Positions 1-14,421 of a stretch of DNA of 64,000 nt are shown here, in pieces (the stretch's first letter is position 1; the number at the start of each line of letters is the position of its first letter). Source of the DNA: Protopterus annectens. Lineage: Eukaryota; Chordata; Ceratodontiformes; Protopteridae. The notes below the pieces were generated by a model. The model had not been told where the DNA came from. It did no database searches and saw nothing but the letters and a program-made list of their open reading frames with translations. Position numbers and translations under genes: made by a program. The stretch spans positions 904,417,688-904,481,687 of the forward strand of contig NC_056744.1 of NCBI RefSeq assembly GCF_019279795.1. The letters run 5' to 3'.

Positions 1-3289
<3,289 letters not shown>

Positions 3290-5130
3290 ACATGGATGTA
3301 AATAGAGCACCCACTTCTCCTAAAGCAAATGTAGCATTGAACAAAGGAGCTAAAACAAAGTGCAAGTACTTTTAATTAGCCACCAAATTAAGAACATTTT
3401 GAAAAAAGTCTTCTTGAAATGGCAAGGTGTGCATCTACTGTCATGTGTCACATCGCTGAAAAGAGGGCTAACTATTTTGCTTTGCAGATCCTTGAGTTGG
3501 ACTATTAAAATTACCTTAAAGATAATTGAGCTAGAGGGATCATAGCCCAAGTTGATAACGCAAAAGCCTGTAGTACCCATTCCAACTACAATGGGCCTAA
3601 CACTGAAAATGCTAAAACCTTTCTCACTTTTATACAGGCAGTAAACCTGTTGTACATCCACACTGGTATGTTAATAATTTGGGCTGATTTCAGTGTCATA
3701 AAAGATCGATGGTTGGACAGAATCCCACAGGGGAAAGTAACATTATCCAAAGGTTCCAGACAGCTTAAGTGTTTCCTGGAAGAATTTGATTGAAAACACG
3801 TATGGAAAGTATTATACCTTACTGCATTGGAAGATATGTTCTAAGGTTCATCCAGTGGAATAGAAAGCTGGTTGTAATGGCTGATAATACATTTATATGT
3901 TATATGAAGTCCAAAAAGTACCAGAGGCACTTTCAGATCATGCTATTTTAGCAATGTCTTTTAGCAAGACATATATACAGGCATATTCTTAACCAATGTA
4001 AATTCAATCTACAGTTACAGCACAAAGACAAATATAACATTAAGGAATGGAATGCATGCTTCTGGAAATAATTCAGTCAGAATGAATAGACATTTCTGTG
4101 TAGGGGAGTTTTCAAGACTAAATGTAAATAAAATGTGTCAGAGGTGTAAAAATTGAGAATATATTGAAAAAGGCTGGAAGAAACAGGTGAACAACTACAA
4201 AAAAGAGAAATCCTGTTCAAATAAAAAAAATTCTATATCAAGAAATTAAATAATTAAAAAGAAAACATAAAACATGTTGTATATAAAAACCAAATGAGAA
4301 ATAAGAGTGACATGTATTATTTTATTGAGGAAGAGATATAACAACTGAAAAATAAAAAAAAAAATGCTAGGAAAGAGTTAAGGATATTCCTTCCAGCTAC
4401 TTGGAAAAATAGGCATATGTGTACAAATCCAGAGGTAATAAATAAAACAAAATTTTGACTGTGTAGTAAATGAAATCTGCCCATACTCGACACTCCTTGT
4501 TCAACAGACATTGAAAATTAGTGAGTGAGATTACCCTGGCAAAAATTGCAGGTGATAACGTGGAGTTAATGGTAAATCCCCTAAATGTACCTGAATGTTT
4601 TCTCAATTTGTAACATTCCTTCAGGAAAGACTCTAGCTTTCCACAGTTTGGTCACTGTTTTTAATAAGAGTTATAAAAACAGCCCCCCCCAATTAATGGA
4701 TATATTTAAGGAAGCACTACTGCAACCAAAGTGCTTATGTTTTCAGAACCTAATAGGGATTCTTCTAATTGTACAAAATCTGTACTTCCCAACGATAATT
4801 GAAACTTTCTGCTAAAGTATTAGCTGCTAATTTAGAAAAGACATTCTTTAATTGGTGAATGTAAAACATCTATGGTTCATTAAAGAATGGCTGGGAGACC
4901 AGATGATATCCAACTGTGAATAAAACTACAAGCAGTCTGAAGCAAAGCACAAAACTCTGATGGGGCTTCATTGATTTTCAGAAAACCTTTCATGACATTC
5001 AAGGTCATTTTCATGGATTATTTTGCACAACTTGGGTTCTCCATCAAATTTTATTTATTGGTGTCAGCTTTTATAAACCATCCCTTCAGATGAAGTGTTA
5101 ACTCTTTATGAACATTCATATTATATTACA
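3290..5130 (+). mobile_element. Decayed Tx1/L1-like LINE, endonuclease to early RT
   Basis: No long frame survives, but conceptual translation in shifting frames gives recognisable pieces in the right order. Near 3,680-3,830 there is an endonuclease-type block (ADFSVIKDRWLDR, then an S-K-G-S-R-Q-L context and H-V-W), equivalent to the GDFN-to-DVWR part of the L1/Tx1 apurinic endonuclease. A SDHA-like block follows near 3,930. Near 4,960-5,090 there is an RT palm-type block (IDFQKTFHDI, then FAQLGF), equivalent to the IDFxKAFD block. Many stops and frameshifts mark it as old. It resembles the relic at 35,800-39,000 but I cannot assign a family. Ends are approximate. Confidence 0.6.
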
Positions 5131-5499
5131 TTATTAAGATGAAGGAGACTAATGCTCTTTATAAGCACAAGTTAAAACGTAACACCAAAAGATATTTGTT
5201 TTGCATTTTGGAAGATGTCTTAGTTAACCCTGGGGTGGGCTGTGGGAGCTAGGAATTGAGGTCAGAGAACTTGACTGGCACATAGACTTGGATGCAGGAA
5301 CACCCTATGGCTAAATGACTGCATTTCCATTAGCAGTGTCTTAAAACTGAAGGCTGCAAAGTTATAACACATTTTACTAAGAGACTTGATATTTTTAACT
5401 ATGGCTTTATACTATTGAGATATTTCTTAAGAGTTTTTATTACTGTTATTTTTAGTCTGACTGTTTACATTCAGCAACATCTTTTTTACTACTTATCAT
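5131..5499. other. No recognisable feature
   Basis: AT-rich spacer between the Tx1/L1-like relic and the 3' end of the CR1 copy. Nothing can be called here. Confidence 0.5.
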
Positions 5500-5582
5500 A
5501 AGATCATAGGAGATTACTAGGCTAATGGCCCTGGGGCCCTTACAAGCCTAGCCAAGAGTTTATCCTCAAAAAGAAACCTCAG

Positions 5583-6431
5583 TCAGCACTTGTCACCCCT
5601 GTCGGTAAGGGACACAGGTGGAACCCCTGGGACAGATTTGTGGTTTCCCATCCAGTCATCAAGGTTGCGCTTGAAGAGTGTCAGCGAGGTGGTCTGTTTG
5701 ATATGTATGGGAAGTCTATTCCAGAGATGGGGCAGCCTCTGGGAGACAAACCTGTCTCTCCACCAGGTTTTGTTGATGTCACATATTAGATTCAGGCCTT
5801 TTGAGCAGGTAATGCATGAGGAGTTAGACTTATGGATATGGAGCATCTCTAGCAGGGCAGGGTCCGAGATTGCCTTGTAGGCGAGACACAGATTACCTCT
5901 GAACAATCTGTATGATACTGAGTACAGTGATAGTGACTTGAGCCTGTCTGCACAGGACAGGTATTGGAGGCCATGGATTCTCTTTGTGAGGTATTTTTGT
6001 GGCCTTTCCAGTTTGTGCAGATGTTTAGAGAGGTACAGACCAAATGGGGCATTATACTCAATTACTGGTCTAATGAGGCAGGAGTATAGAGAGGTAATAA
6101 CCTCCTTTTTTTCTGGATGCAATCCTTTACTTATGAGATGAACCAAGTAAAAGGCTTTTCTGACCACTGCTGCTACATGATGGTTGAATGTGAGATTATT
6201 ATCAACCTGCGTACCCAGGTCTCTCATCACAGGTTGTGTGTTTAGGGGGTTGCTGTTGATGTGGTAATCAGTAGGGGCCGTGTTTCTGCCGAATGGTATG
6301 ATGATACATTTTTTTGTGTTTAGCTTGAGGCCATGATTTTGGGACCAGTCATTAGTTGCTGTGAGACCCTCTTGCAATATGTTAACGTCATTTGAGGAGT
6401 CAATGACAGCACCCAAATTACAGTCGTCCAC
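5583..6431 (-). pseudogene. CR1 ORF2 fragment: RT catalytic end and C-terminal domain (282 aa)
   Basis: The frame opens at MDDCNLGAVIDS. The preceding phenylalanine and valine codons lie just upstream, so the catalytic box reads FVDD. It continues through the GLKLNTKKC and IIPFGRN blocks to the CR1 C-terminal region (LWNRLPIHIKQTTSL, LFKRNLDDWMG). Reverse transcriptase would copy element RNA at a nicked target site. This is the longest open piece of copy A and aligns by eye with the C-terminal frames at 25,854-26,477 and 14,510-14,836. Copy A is broken upstream of it, so no functional protein is expected. Confidence 0.9.
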
Positions 6432-6593
6432 AAACTTGGTCAGTCACAGGCCTTTTGTCTTTGCCTAGACCTCTGAGAAGTAGACGCCAAACATTTGGGG
6501 TCCCAGAACAGATCCCTGGGGAACTCCACTAGTAACAGGTCTGCTGTCAGAGGTGGAGGTGCCTATTTTGACCTTGAGGGTCCTGTCAGTGAG

Positions 6594-7202
6594 TCAGTTG
6601 GCCACCCACCTGATGAGATCGGGAGTTAGGCCAAGTTGTGTTAGCTTTTCAATGATACCAGAGTCGGGGATTGTGTCAAAGGCCTTGGCCAAGTCAAAGT
6701 AAGCTGTATGTACTGACTTTCCCTCATCAAGGACCTTGATGACAGTCTCAAAAAAGTCAACCAGGTTCAACAGGCAAGATCTGTGCATGACCAATCTGAA
6801 CTGAGTGGGGTCAAGTGCTTGGAGATGGCCTATGTCCTTGTCTATGAGATCCATAATAATACACTCCATGGCTTTACAGAACAGACTTGTCAAGCTAATG
6901 AGGTGATAGTTTCCAGGGTCAATAGTGGTACCACCTTTGTGCAATGGGATGACAATGACAGTTCTCCACTCTGCTGAAATTAAGCCTGTACTTAGGCTTT
7001 GGTTGAATAAGGTGCTCAATAGCGAAGCCACTTCTTGCTGAAGATGGTACAGAATACAGCCTGGGATACTATCAGGTTCCATGGAAGCTGTGTTCTTTGC
7101 CTTGGATAGGGCCTTTAACACTTGATCTACGGAGATGTGAGGTGCAGGAGAAGTATCTGGAATGTCGAAAGGGCTTTGGGGGATGGGGGGTGAAGTTTGC
7201 AC
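6594..7202 (-). pseudogene. CR1 ORF2 fragment: RT N-terminal half (202 aa)
   Basis: It shows the early RT blocks of the CR1 clade: ALSKAKNTASMEPDSIPG, then WRTVIVIPLHKGG, NYHLISLTSLFCKAMECII, and the palm aspartate block YFDLAKAFDTIPDSGII. The frame ends near WVAN, where other CR1 copies continue with WLTDRT. The fingers-palm block YRPISL is altered to YHLISL. A frameshift or stop separates it from the catalytic FVDD part at 5,583-6,431. Confidence 0.9.
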
Positions 7203-7403
7203 TGAACCTAGCAGGTTGGCTATGTCAACAGGATCTGTGTAAGTGATACTGTTAAGTACTAATTTGGAACAAATCTGGGCTTTGCCATGGAGGTTCCTGA
7301 TGTAACTGAAGAAGCTTTGTGGCTTCCCTTTGTTTCGGAGGCTAGTGTTGATTCATAATTGGCTTTGGAGGTTTTCACTAGTGATCTAATTTGCTTGTTG
7401 AGG

Positions 7404-8372
7404 CTAAGGAGGGAGTTTTTCCAATTGAAATTTGTTCCTTTTTACCCATGGAAAACAGTTTCTTCCTTTTGTTGTAAAGCCTGTTGACAGAGGATGTCCA
7501 ACAAACAGATTTATGTTTCCTTGAGGAGCAGGTTTTAGTTCTGCTGGGTATGGCTGAGTCCATGCAGCTGTACATATGCTTGTATACTGCATTGGTGTAC
7601 TGTTCATCATAGTTGTCTGCATCCTCTGAGGGGGCAGTGGTGTGAAGCTACAGATACCCTCCCTTAGGATGTTGTAGTCAGCTTTTGAGAAGGTTTTTAG
7701 CTTGATTACAGCTGGGGGGGGGGGTATAGAAACTTTGAACAAGACAGTCCAATGATCTGATCTCACCAGGGAAGAACATACTATGGGTGTGGTGCAGCGG
7801 TCACCCATGTTGGTGAGAACCAAATCCAGAATGTTATCTACCCTTGTGGGGGATGAGACAAGCTGGTCTGTAGCATTAGAACTGATGAAGTCAAGGAATC
7901 GTTGAATGAGTGCTTTAGTGCAGGAATAGTTCACCTTGTCTATGGTGGGGTAGTTGAAGTCTCCAAGGGTCAGGGTGCTAGGGGGTACCTCGATGGAGTC
8001 AAGTACATCCAGGTAAGAGGTGTGGGTGTCCTGAGTCATGGAGGGGGGTCTATAGCTGGCTATAACTTGGATGGGTATCTTGCCAACTGTCAGTTGCACC
8101 TGGAGTAGATCCAGTGCATTATACTGGCAGACCAGTTTGGAGGTGTGCCTGTCCTTAATGAAGATAGAGACTCCACCACCCTTAGTTTTCCTGACCTCAT
8201 TTTGGGGTCAGAATGTGTGGAATGAGGTATAGCTTGGTAAGGCAGAGGTGCTCTCCGCAGCTCTGAACCAGGTTTCCATGACCACAAAGACATCAGCATC
8301 TTCCAGTGCAAGGAGAGCCTCCAGTGAGTGCATTTTCAGGTTAAGGCTCCTAGCATTTAGCAGCATGACCTT
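7404..8372 (-). pseudogene. CR1 ORF2 fragment: apurinic/apyrimidinic endonuclease
   Basis: The APE-type endonuclease nicks the target DNA. The frame 7,404-8,099 carries ASYRPPS, the catalytic GDFNYPT block, LDLVLTNMGDRCT and RSDHW. The upstream N-terminal blocks (LLNARSLNLKMHS near 8,340-8,372, then ETWF) are still readable in other frames, broken by frameshifts. All expected catalytic blocks (N, E, D/N, SDH) can be traced. Confidence 0.82.
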
Positions 8373-8379
8373 CAATTAG

Positions 8380-8597
8380 TTTTTTTTGTTTTTTTTATTA
8401 GATCTTTTATGTTGAAAGATTTGTTTTTGGGACATTGCCTAAAAAAGGCACAATGGGGGAGGCAAGAACCTTGGCCAGGATCCAGAATCACAGTGGTGAC
8501 AGGTGGAGGCCATCTCTGGCAAAGCAACAAGGCCTGTCAACCATGTCATCCCAGGCAGACAGATACTGGATCCCTTTGGAATGACACCAGAAACTAA
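8380..8597 (-). pseudogene. CR1 ORF1 esterase fragment, copy A
   Basis: Reading on the minus strand gives CHSKGIQYLSAWDDMVDR, followed by ARDGLHLSP. That DGLH is the block V Asp-x-x-His of SGNH hydrolases found in CR1 ORF1 proteins. The same segment lies at 12,800-12,960 in copy B. An A-rich stretch near 8,380-8,402 sits between the esterase end and the endonuclease start. The 5' part of ORF1 is absent. Confidence 0.7.
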
Positions 8598-9275
8598 GCC
8601 AATTATTGAAGTCAATTATTTTTTGTTTTTTATATATCACACTTTAGTATTTGAAATGTTTTTTAACATGTTGCCTTTAAATTTCAATCACCATTAATGT
8701 CACATGAATGTTTCATTACATAAATATGTGTATGTTTGCAAGTTGTATGAATTTCTGAAGTCCTTTACCTGGACGAAAGTGTTAAACTCTTGAATACAAT
8801 TAAAAGTTGTTTCTATGGAGTCCTGCTTGTAGTTTCAGTCTAAAGTTATCTCTTTGATTACTAATTCTTACATTTACACTTTTCACTACCACTTTAGTAC
8901 CATTTTCAAAACACTTGCCTGAAAACGAAACCTCTCTTTTTAACTTGCACAATAAATGTGGCCACATGATTCTAATAGTTTCATGGCTTAGGGCAGATCA
9001 GTGGACTATGTATTAAATCAGTTTCTGTATGCAGTTTGACTTTTAGTCTTTTTTTCCCCAAAATCCTACCCAGAGCAGTCTTGTGGTTGTAATGAACATT
9101 GCCAGTAGTGAACTGAATTAAGTAAAATTTCAGTTGTTTCTTCCATAAGTCAACTAATTATGTATTACTTAATTACAGTGATAAATATACCTTACTTGAC
9201 TCAGAGCTCTAGCTAGATCAATTAGTGCCTTAAACAATCCAGAATAGTGTTCCCCCTCAACTTGAGACTGAAGAC
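8598..9275. other. No recognisable feature
   Basis: AT-rich DNA without coding frames or repeats I could recognise. Confidence 0.5.
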
Positions 9276-9510
9276 TGAAAAAAGTCCTCCAAAGTTAAGG
9301 ACCAAGATAAAAAAGTCCTCTAAAGACAACAAATCCTCCAGAGTTAAGGACCAATACAAAAAAGTCCTCCAACGTTAAGAACAAGCACAAAAAAGTCCTC
9401 CAAAGTTAAGGACCAAGATAAAAAATAGTCTTCCAAAAACAAGAGAGCCCTCCAAAGTTAAGGAACAAGACAAAAAAGTCCTCCAAAGTTGAGGATTAAA
9501 ACAAAAAATG
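9276..9510. repeat. Minisatellite, about 31-bp unit, 7-8 imperfect copies
   Basis: The unit is close to AAGTCCTCCAAAGTTAAGG followed by ACCAAGAYAAAAA. It recurs with substitutions and small indels (for example CCTCTAAAGACAACAAAT, CCTCCAACGTTAAGAAC). The purine-rich strand and the drift between copies indicate an old tandem array. Confidence 0.88.
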
Positions 9511-10564
9511 TTCTCCTCAGGCGAAGACATCCCCTGTAATTGTAGCAAAGATGAAGCATTATATACTAAAGCTACTTGCAAGTATATCTTAAAGATTGCA
9601 TTCTTCCTGGTGACTAGAGCTGGTTTGTGGTGTTTAGTTTTATTGTAGCAAAGAGCTTATAGGAGATCCTTGCTACAGTTCCAAACATGCATGCACAACT
9701 AAAAAATTAAGCAGCAGTGTCTGAATAAATGAATGCTATTTCTACACTCACACCCAATCAGCAATACATCTGAGGTGCTTGTTGTACCCATCCCTGATTG
9801 TTTGTACCTGTGGTAGCTGTACCTTTTTTCCTGCCTTTCTAGGATACCAACTTTCCTTCCTGCACACCTGAATCAGCAGTTTGTCTTCTTACAACTGACA
9901 CAAATAATAATTGTTTTTTTATCTTTTATTTATGTTCTGTGGTGAGAACATGCTTATAATCAGCTTTATAAAATAAAACAAGAAGTAGCGTCCTTAGGAT
10001 ACTGTTATATATGCCTACCTACTGTAGAAGATTTAGATGACATTTGAAACACCTTGGGTTATGTTAAGCCATGGATAACACCAAGCTAAAGAAAAAACAG
10101 TTGTGATAATACCAGGCTGAATGAATCAGGATGCATTTTTTTCTCTTCTCATATTTATTTATTTGCAATATATTATTCTCATGGTAGAAATGGGACACTT
10201 TGTCCAGACATCCCAGACGTCAAAAGAGAGGAACTGTCTATAAAATATGTTGCATCCCCAGATATTCTGGGACCTATTGGCAATATAACAAACAAGGATG
10301 AAAGAAGGATTAAGGCACAACTGGGATTCAAGATTCAAGGAAAAGCAACAACTGTTACGTTTTCACAAGCTTTGGTGGTTGTTATGATGAGTAAAAGAAC
10401 TGGTTTATGATGTGTTTTCCTAGCAACAGGATGATTATGTCATGAACACTGGGACAGGTGAAAACAATGTTATATAACTAAATACTATAGCAGTTGAGGG
10501 TTGTCTTGTCTGTGGATCCTTCTGTCAGTACTAGCTATTTATTTATGGGCAATATTCAGCTGTG
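9511..10564. other. No recognisable feature
   Basis: No coding frame with family motifs and no repeat shared with the rest of the window that I could find. Confidence 0.5.
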
Positions 10565-10838
10565 GTGATTGCTGTGTGAAGTCTGCATGTACTCCCTGTG
10601 TTTGCATGGGTTTCCTCCAGGTGGTCCAGTTTCCTCCCACATCCCAAAGACAACCAGTAGGTATACTGGACACTCTAAATTGGCTGTAGGTGTGAGTGTG
10701 TCATGTGGAAGAACATCAGTGGCAGGGCTAACCACCTGGATGTGTAAACCTTGGCTCTAGATGATTGTCACTGTTGAAGTGACACCTCAACCTCACATGC
10801 AAAAATGGGAAAGAGTATTAGGGATTGATGGATTCTAG
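10565..10838 (+). mobile_element. SINE-like fish repeat, degraded, head missing
   Basis: It contains the block GTCTGCATGTACTCCCTG, then GGGTTTCCTCCAGG, then GTTTCCTCCCACATCCCAAAG and GGACACTCTAAATTGGC. The same blocks occur in the complete element at 58,129-58,480. The tRNA-like head is not recognisable and the tail differs (GGGATTGATGG). Blocks of this type are very common in fish interspersed repeats. The start is approximate. Confidence 0.75.
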
Positions 10839-10984
10839 TAGTAAGCTAGCCGGATAAATTAGATACCTGGAGTTCATTTCTGTCTTTTTTTTTTATTTTC
10901 TTGTGTGTGCCAATCTGCATATATTTTACTCTGGGTGTGCACAGTTTTCTTCATTACTTCACTAAAGTTAATTTATTTACCTTT

Positions 10985-11745
10985 AAAGGACCACTACGGG
11001 CAAACAATGAAAAAACATATATTTTTTATCTTGCCCTGAATTACTGCACTTCCTAAAGCTGCTTGCAGCAAAATAAGTGCTCATTCCTAATTTTATTTTT
11101 TTTTACTGTGATTCTTTGGAAAGCTAAATCTGTCTCAATGCAAAGACTGTGAGAACAAATAGCCCTACCATTTGTTGTCAGAATAGACTTCTATTCACTT
11201 AGAATGGACCACCTGAAAAAAAATGCCAAGTTTGAGAGTCTGCAGCTCATGTGTCATTGACTGGTATGTGCTGAGTTTTACAAATGTTGTTCCTATTAAT
11301 GTACTACACATTCTCTGAAAGAAACTTGCAAAAGTGTCAACAAACTACTGAGATAAAAAAGACTTTTCACAAGGAGCAGTTTTGCAAGTTTCAATTCCTG
11401 GCCAAGTTACTCCTCCCATCTCCTCTCCTTCAGTGGGCTACAGTCTTACATTTCAGGCTTGGGTAGATTCAACTATTTTGTCAGCTTTGCATGACAATAG
11501 ACATAAAAAAAAAAACACAGACTGGTGTGCCACTAAAACTGTTCCCTTATATGTCTCTTCACTTCTGAATAGCATTTCCCCAGGAATAAAAAAAAAAAAA
11601 AGCACACACATCAGTCCAGAGTTTGGGACAATCTATCCATTTCTTATTGTGCAGAGTAAAACATTCAGTTTATAATGCATTCTGGCTGCTGACATGGTTA
11701 TCTTTACATAGTTCTCTTATAGCATAACCTGAACTTATGGTATTC
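10985..11745 (+). mobile_element. Unclassified dispersed repeat, copy 1 (~760 bp)
   Basis: It begins AGGACCACTACGGGCAAA and ends ACCTGAACTTATGGTATT. Its reverse complement is present at 18,545-19,597, where it is interrupted by a SINE. No RT, transposase or tRNA-like head is visible and the ends do not form an obvious terminal inverted repeat, so it could be a non-autonomous DNA element, an LTR or a LINE UTR fragment. The frames at 11,284-11,675 lie inside it and look non-coding. Confidence 0.78.
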
Positions 11746-12167
11746 AATGCCAAGCTTTACAACAGTTCTCCCAAGCCTCTGATGTGACCCAGTACTTTGT
11801 CAATATACTGTAAATACATAGATTAATACAAATATTTGTGCACATATGACACGTACAATAATACACACATACCATCATTAAAACAAGATAAATGCAATAT
11901 AAATCATATCAATATAATTATGATTTCTAGTTTATGACCCTGTTTGTCTATGGAAACTTCTTTTTGAATTAATGTTCAAGCAGTTGTATATTTGTTGTAT
12001 ATTATCTTGTTTAATTGTTTCTCAATATTCTAACCACTGTGTATGCTGCATCAATTGTGAAACTCTGATTTTACTCCTTTTATATTTTCTATGCTCTTTG
12101 TACAAAATAGCTATGTTTGTATAATTTATTTTTATTATTTTTTATAATTGTTTACTATATATATATA
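11746..12167. other. AT-rich segment, possible L2 3' UTR
   Basis: T-rich DNA leading directly into an L2 3' end at 12,168. It could be the 3' UTR of that L2 copy, but no diagnostic motif is visible. Confidence 0.35.
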
Positions 12168-12265
12168 TGGAGCTTTTCTCCCCCAGCCTCCACTGAAAAC
12201 GGTCATTTTGTGTCCAGTCGGACTACCCTGGTAAACAAATGGAAAAATAAATAAAAAATAAAATA
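12168..12265 (+). mobile_element. L2-type LINE 3' terminus
   Basis: The sequence GGAGCTTTTCTCCCCCAG, then CCTCCACTGAAAAC, then CCAGTCGGACTACCCTGGTA with an AAATAAATAAA tail matches the 3' ends of the L2 copies at 44,220 and 23,583 (reverse strand) and the fragment at 36,525. Only the tail end of the element is recognisable. Confidence 0.82.
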
Positions 12266-12384
12266 TACTAAGAAAATCAATCAATATACCAAGAAAAATA
12301 TAAGAAAAAAAACACAGAAGGAAGGAAAATGTTTCCTTGATGCTGTCATGAAAATCCCACTCACTTATTCAGATATTATGGGCA

Positions 12385-12388
<4 letters not shown>

Positions 12389-12448
<60 letters not shown>
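12389..12448. repeat. (TA)n microsatellite
   Basis: About 60 bases of uninterrupted TA. The poly-isoleucine/tyrosine frame across it (12,369-12,647) is an artefact. Confidence 0.97.
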
Positions 12449-12451
<3 letters not shown>

Positions 12452-12469
12452 ATATATAATATATTGGGC

Positions 12470-12960
12470 AAAACAACGTACCCAACACACTAGTCATAGG
12501 TGACTCTATAGTCAGGCACACTGATGTCCCACTTACCAGGCTAAGCAAGGAGAAGGTTACTGTCAGCTGCCTGTCAGGTGCCAGGATCTGCCACATAACC
12601 CATGCACTCATGTCATTGTCCATGTTGGTGTGAATGACCTGAGACATGCCTCCCTGGACTACATGAAAAGAGACATGGAAGAGCTCTCTGATCTTGTAGC
12701 CTAGGGAGGTATGACCCTAGCCCTGAGTAGCATTCTGCCATCGCCCAGAATGATACCGCAGTACAAGGACAAAATGATTGACTTCAACAATTGGCTAAGC
12801 TTCTGGTGTCATTCTAAGGGGATCCAGTATCTGTCTGCCTGGGACGACATGGTCGACAGACCATGATGCTTTGCCAGAGATGGCCTGCACCTGTCGCCCA
12901 TGGGATTCCGGATACTGGCTAAGGCTCTTGCCACCACTATAGTGCCGTTTTTTAGACAGG
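12470..12960 (+). pseudogene. CR1 ORF1 C-terminal SGNH esterase domain
   Basis: Conceptual translation in two frames shows the three SGNH-hydrolase blocks in order: LVIGDSIVRH near 12,487-12,522 (block I Ser), VHVGVNDLRH near 12,618-12,647 (block III Asn), and RDGLHLSPMGF near 12,876-12,910 (block V Asp and His). Esterase domains of this kind are known in CR1-like ORF1 proteins and are proposed to act on membranes or RNP traffic. At least one frameshift (near 12,600) and stops near 12,700 and 12,864 inactivate it. The usual N-terminal PHD or coiled-coil part is not present. Confidence 0.83.
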
Positions 12961-12969
12961 TTTCAAATG

Positions 12970-13394
12970 TAACAGGAACAGGCAAGCAAAAACTGAGGGT
13001 AATGCTACTCAATGCTAGAAGTCTAAATCTCAAAATGCATTCACTCAAGGCACTCCTTAAAATGGAGAACATCGATACCTGTGCAGTGACTGAGACCTGG
13101 TTCAAGGCTCCAAAGTGCACCCCTGCACTACCAGGCTATAACTCATACCACACTTTTCGGCCACGTAACCTGGACTGGAACACCAAAGGCGGAGGTGTGC
13201 CCATATTCATTAAGGATATCCACACCTTCAGGCTAGTTGCTCAGCATAATGCATCCGAGGTTATCCAAGTGCAACTAACTCTGGGCAAAACTGCAATCCA
13301 AATTGTAGCTTGCTACAGATCCCCCATCATGCTCCAGGATTCCCACTCCTCTTTTCTTGATATACTGGAAAATATTAGGGTTCAAACACCCTAA
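12970..13394 (+). pseudogene. CR1 ORF2 endonuclease, N-terminal part (copy B)
   Basis: The open frame 12,900-13,394 starts in the esterase (MGFRILAKAL) and passes without a stop into the APE endonuclease (LLNARSLNLKMHS, then VTETWF, GGGVPIFIKD, IVACYRSP). The catalytic Asn and Glu blocks are present. No start codon context separates ORF1 from ORF2 here, so either a stop was lost or the family encodes a fused product. The frame stops just before GDFN. Confidence 0.85.
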
Positions 13395-13396
13395 TA

Positions 13397-14421
13397 ATGG
13401 GCGATTTCAACTACCCCACCAAGGGCAACAATATCCTAGACCTAGTCATTACCAACATGAATGACTGGTGTTCCACACCCGAAGTCAACCCCTTGTTGGT
13501 CAGATCCAACCATAAGCTAATCACCCTAGATATTCACATCCCACCCCCACCCCACATTAAGGAAACCATGGTAAAGAATTATTCCATAGCCAACTTCATG
13601 CTTCTTACGACAGAAGTGGTGAACTTCATGACACCCATGCAGGTGGCCAATACAGTTATGACTGCTGAATCCTGCACAAATGCACTCTATAAGCACTTAC
13701 ATGAGTGCATGGATCATGCTATCCCAAACAGAACCAAGAAGCTATCTTCCAAAAAAAGGAAGCCAATCTGGTGGTCCCCTGCCATAAACAAACTGTACAA
13801 CAGAAGGAAGAAACTGTTGCAAAAGAGAGTAAAATCCCATGAGTGGTGGAGCTCCCTGGTCAGCCTCAGTAAGACACTGAGATCCCTTATAAGAGCATCC
13901 AAAGCTAGCTATGAAAATAAAATCGCCACTGATTCTAAGGACAACCACAAAGCATTCTATACCTATGTCACGAATCTCAGTGGCAACACCCAGATCTGCT
14001 CTGAGTTACAGCACAACTGCATGAAAATTACAAAACCAACTGATATTGCCAACATTCTGGCAGACAGGTTCAGTGCTAACTTTACCACACTCTCACACCC
14101 TAAAGGGCCCATATCTATACAGGAAGAATGCAGAGTCCCTATAATCACAGCTACACAGGTAAAAGCTGCACTCTCTAAAGTCAAAAACACAGCATCCATG
14201 GAACTGGACAACATCCCAGGCTGCGTTTTACATGAACTTCAGAACGAACTGGCTCCCCACCTAAGCACCATGTTCAGTCATAGCCTCACATCAGGCTTTG
14301 TGCCCACTAAATGGCGCACAGCAACAGTTCTCCCACTCCACAAATGGGGAGCCACCACTGATCCCGGGAACTATCGTCCTATTAGTCTGATGAGCTTGGT
14401 CTGCAAGGCCATGGAACATAT
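13397..14421 (+). pseudogene. CR1 ORF2 endonuclease C-terminal part to early RT (copy B)
   Basis: It starts MGDFNYPT, but continues straight into GNNILDLVITNM, missing about 34 residues that copy E has between these blocks. After the SNH/SDH-like position it runs through the linker (KKRKPIWWSPAINKLYNRRK) to the RT start (TASMELDNIPGCVLH, WRTATVLPLHK, NYRPISLMSLVCKAME). It is cut by the insert at 14,422. The endonuclease would be non-functional because of the internal deletion. Confidence 0.88.

Larger units (their letters stand above)
5500..8597 (-). mobile_element. CR1-type LINE copy A (ORF1 3' part plus ORF2)
   Basis: A minus-strand non-LTR retrotransposon. From its 5' side it has the last part of an SGNH-esterase ORF1 (8,380-8,597), the apurinic endonuclease (7,404-8,372) and reverse transcriptase (5,583-7,202). 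The 3' end near 5,500 carries the motif TACTAGGCTAATGGCCCTGG shared with the other CR1 copies here, but lacks the TATGAACC tail repeats. It is more diverged from the other CR1 copies than they are from each other, so it is probably an older subfamily. Stops and frameshifts make it inactive. Confidence 0.9.

Noticed and set aside
5590..6141. Plus-strand frames in the CR1 copy A region
   Set aside because: They are shadows of the minus-strand RT, which has clear motifs.
12369..12647. Frame with poly-Ile/Tyr stretch
   Set aside because: It translates the TA microsatellite and the antisense of the CR1 esterase region.
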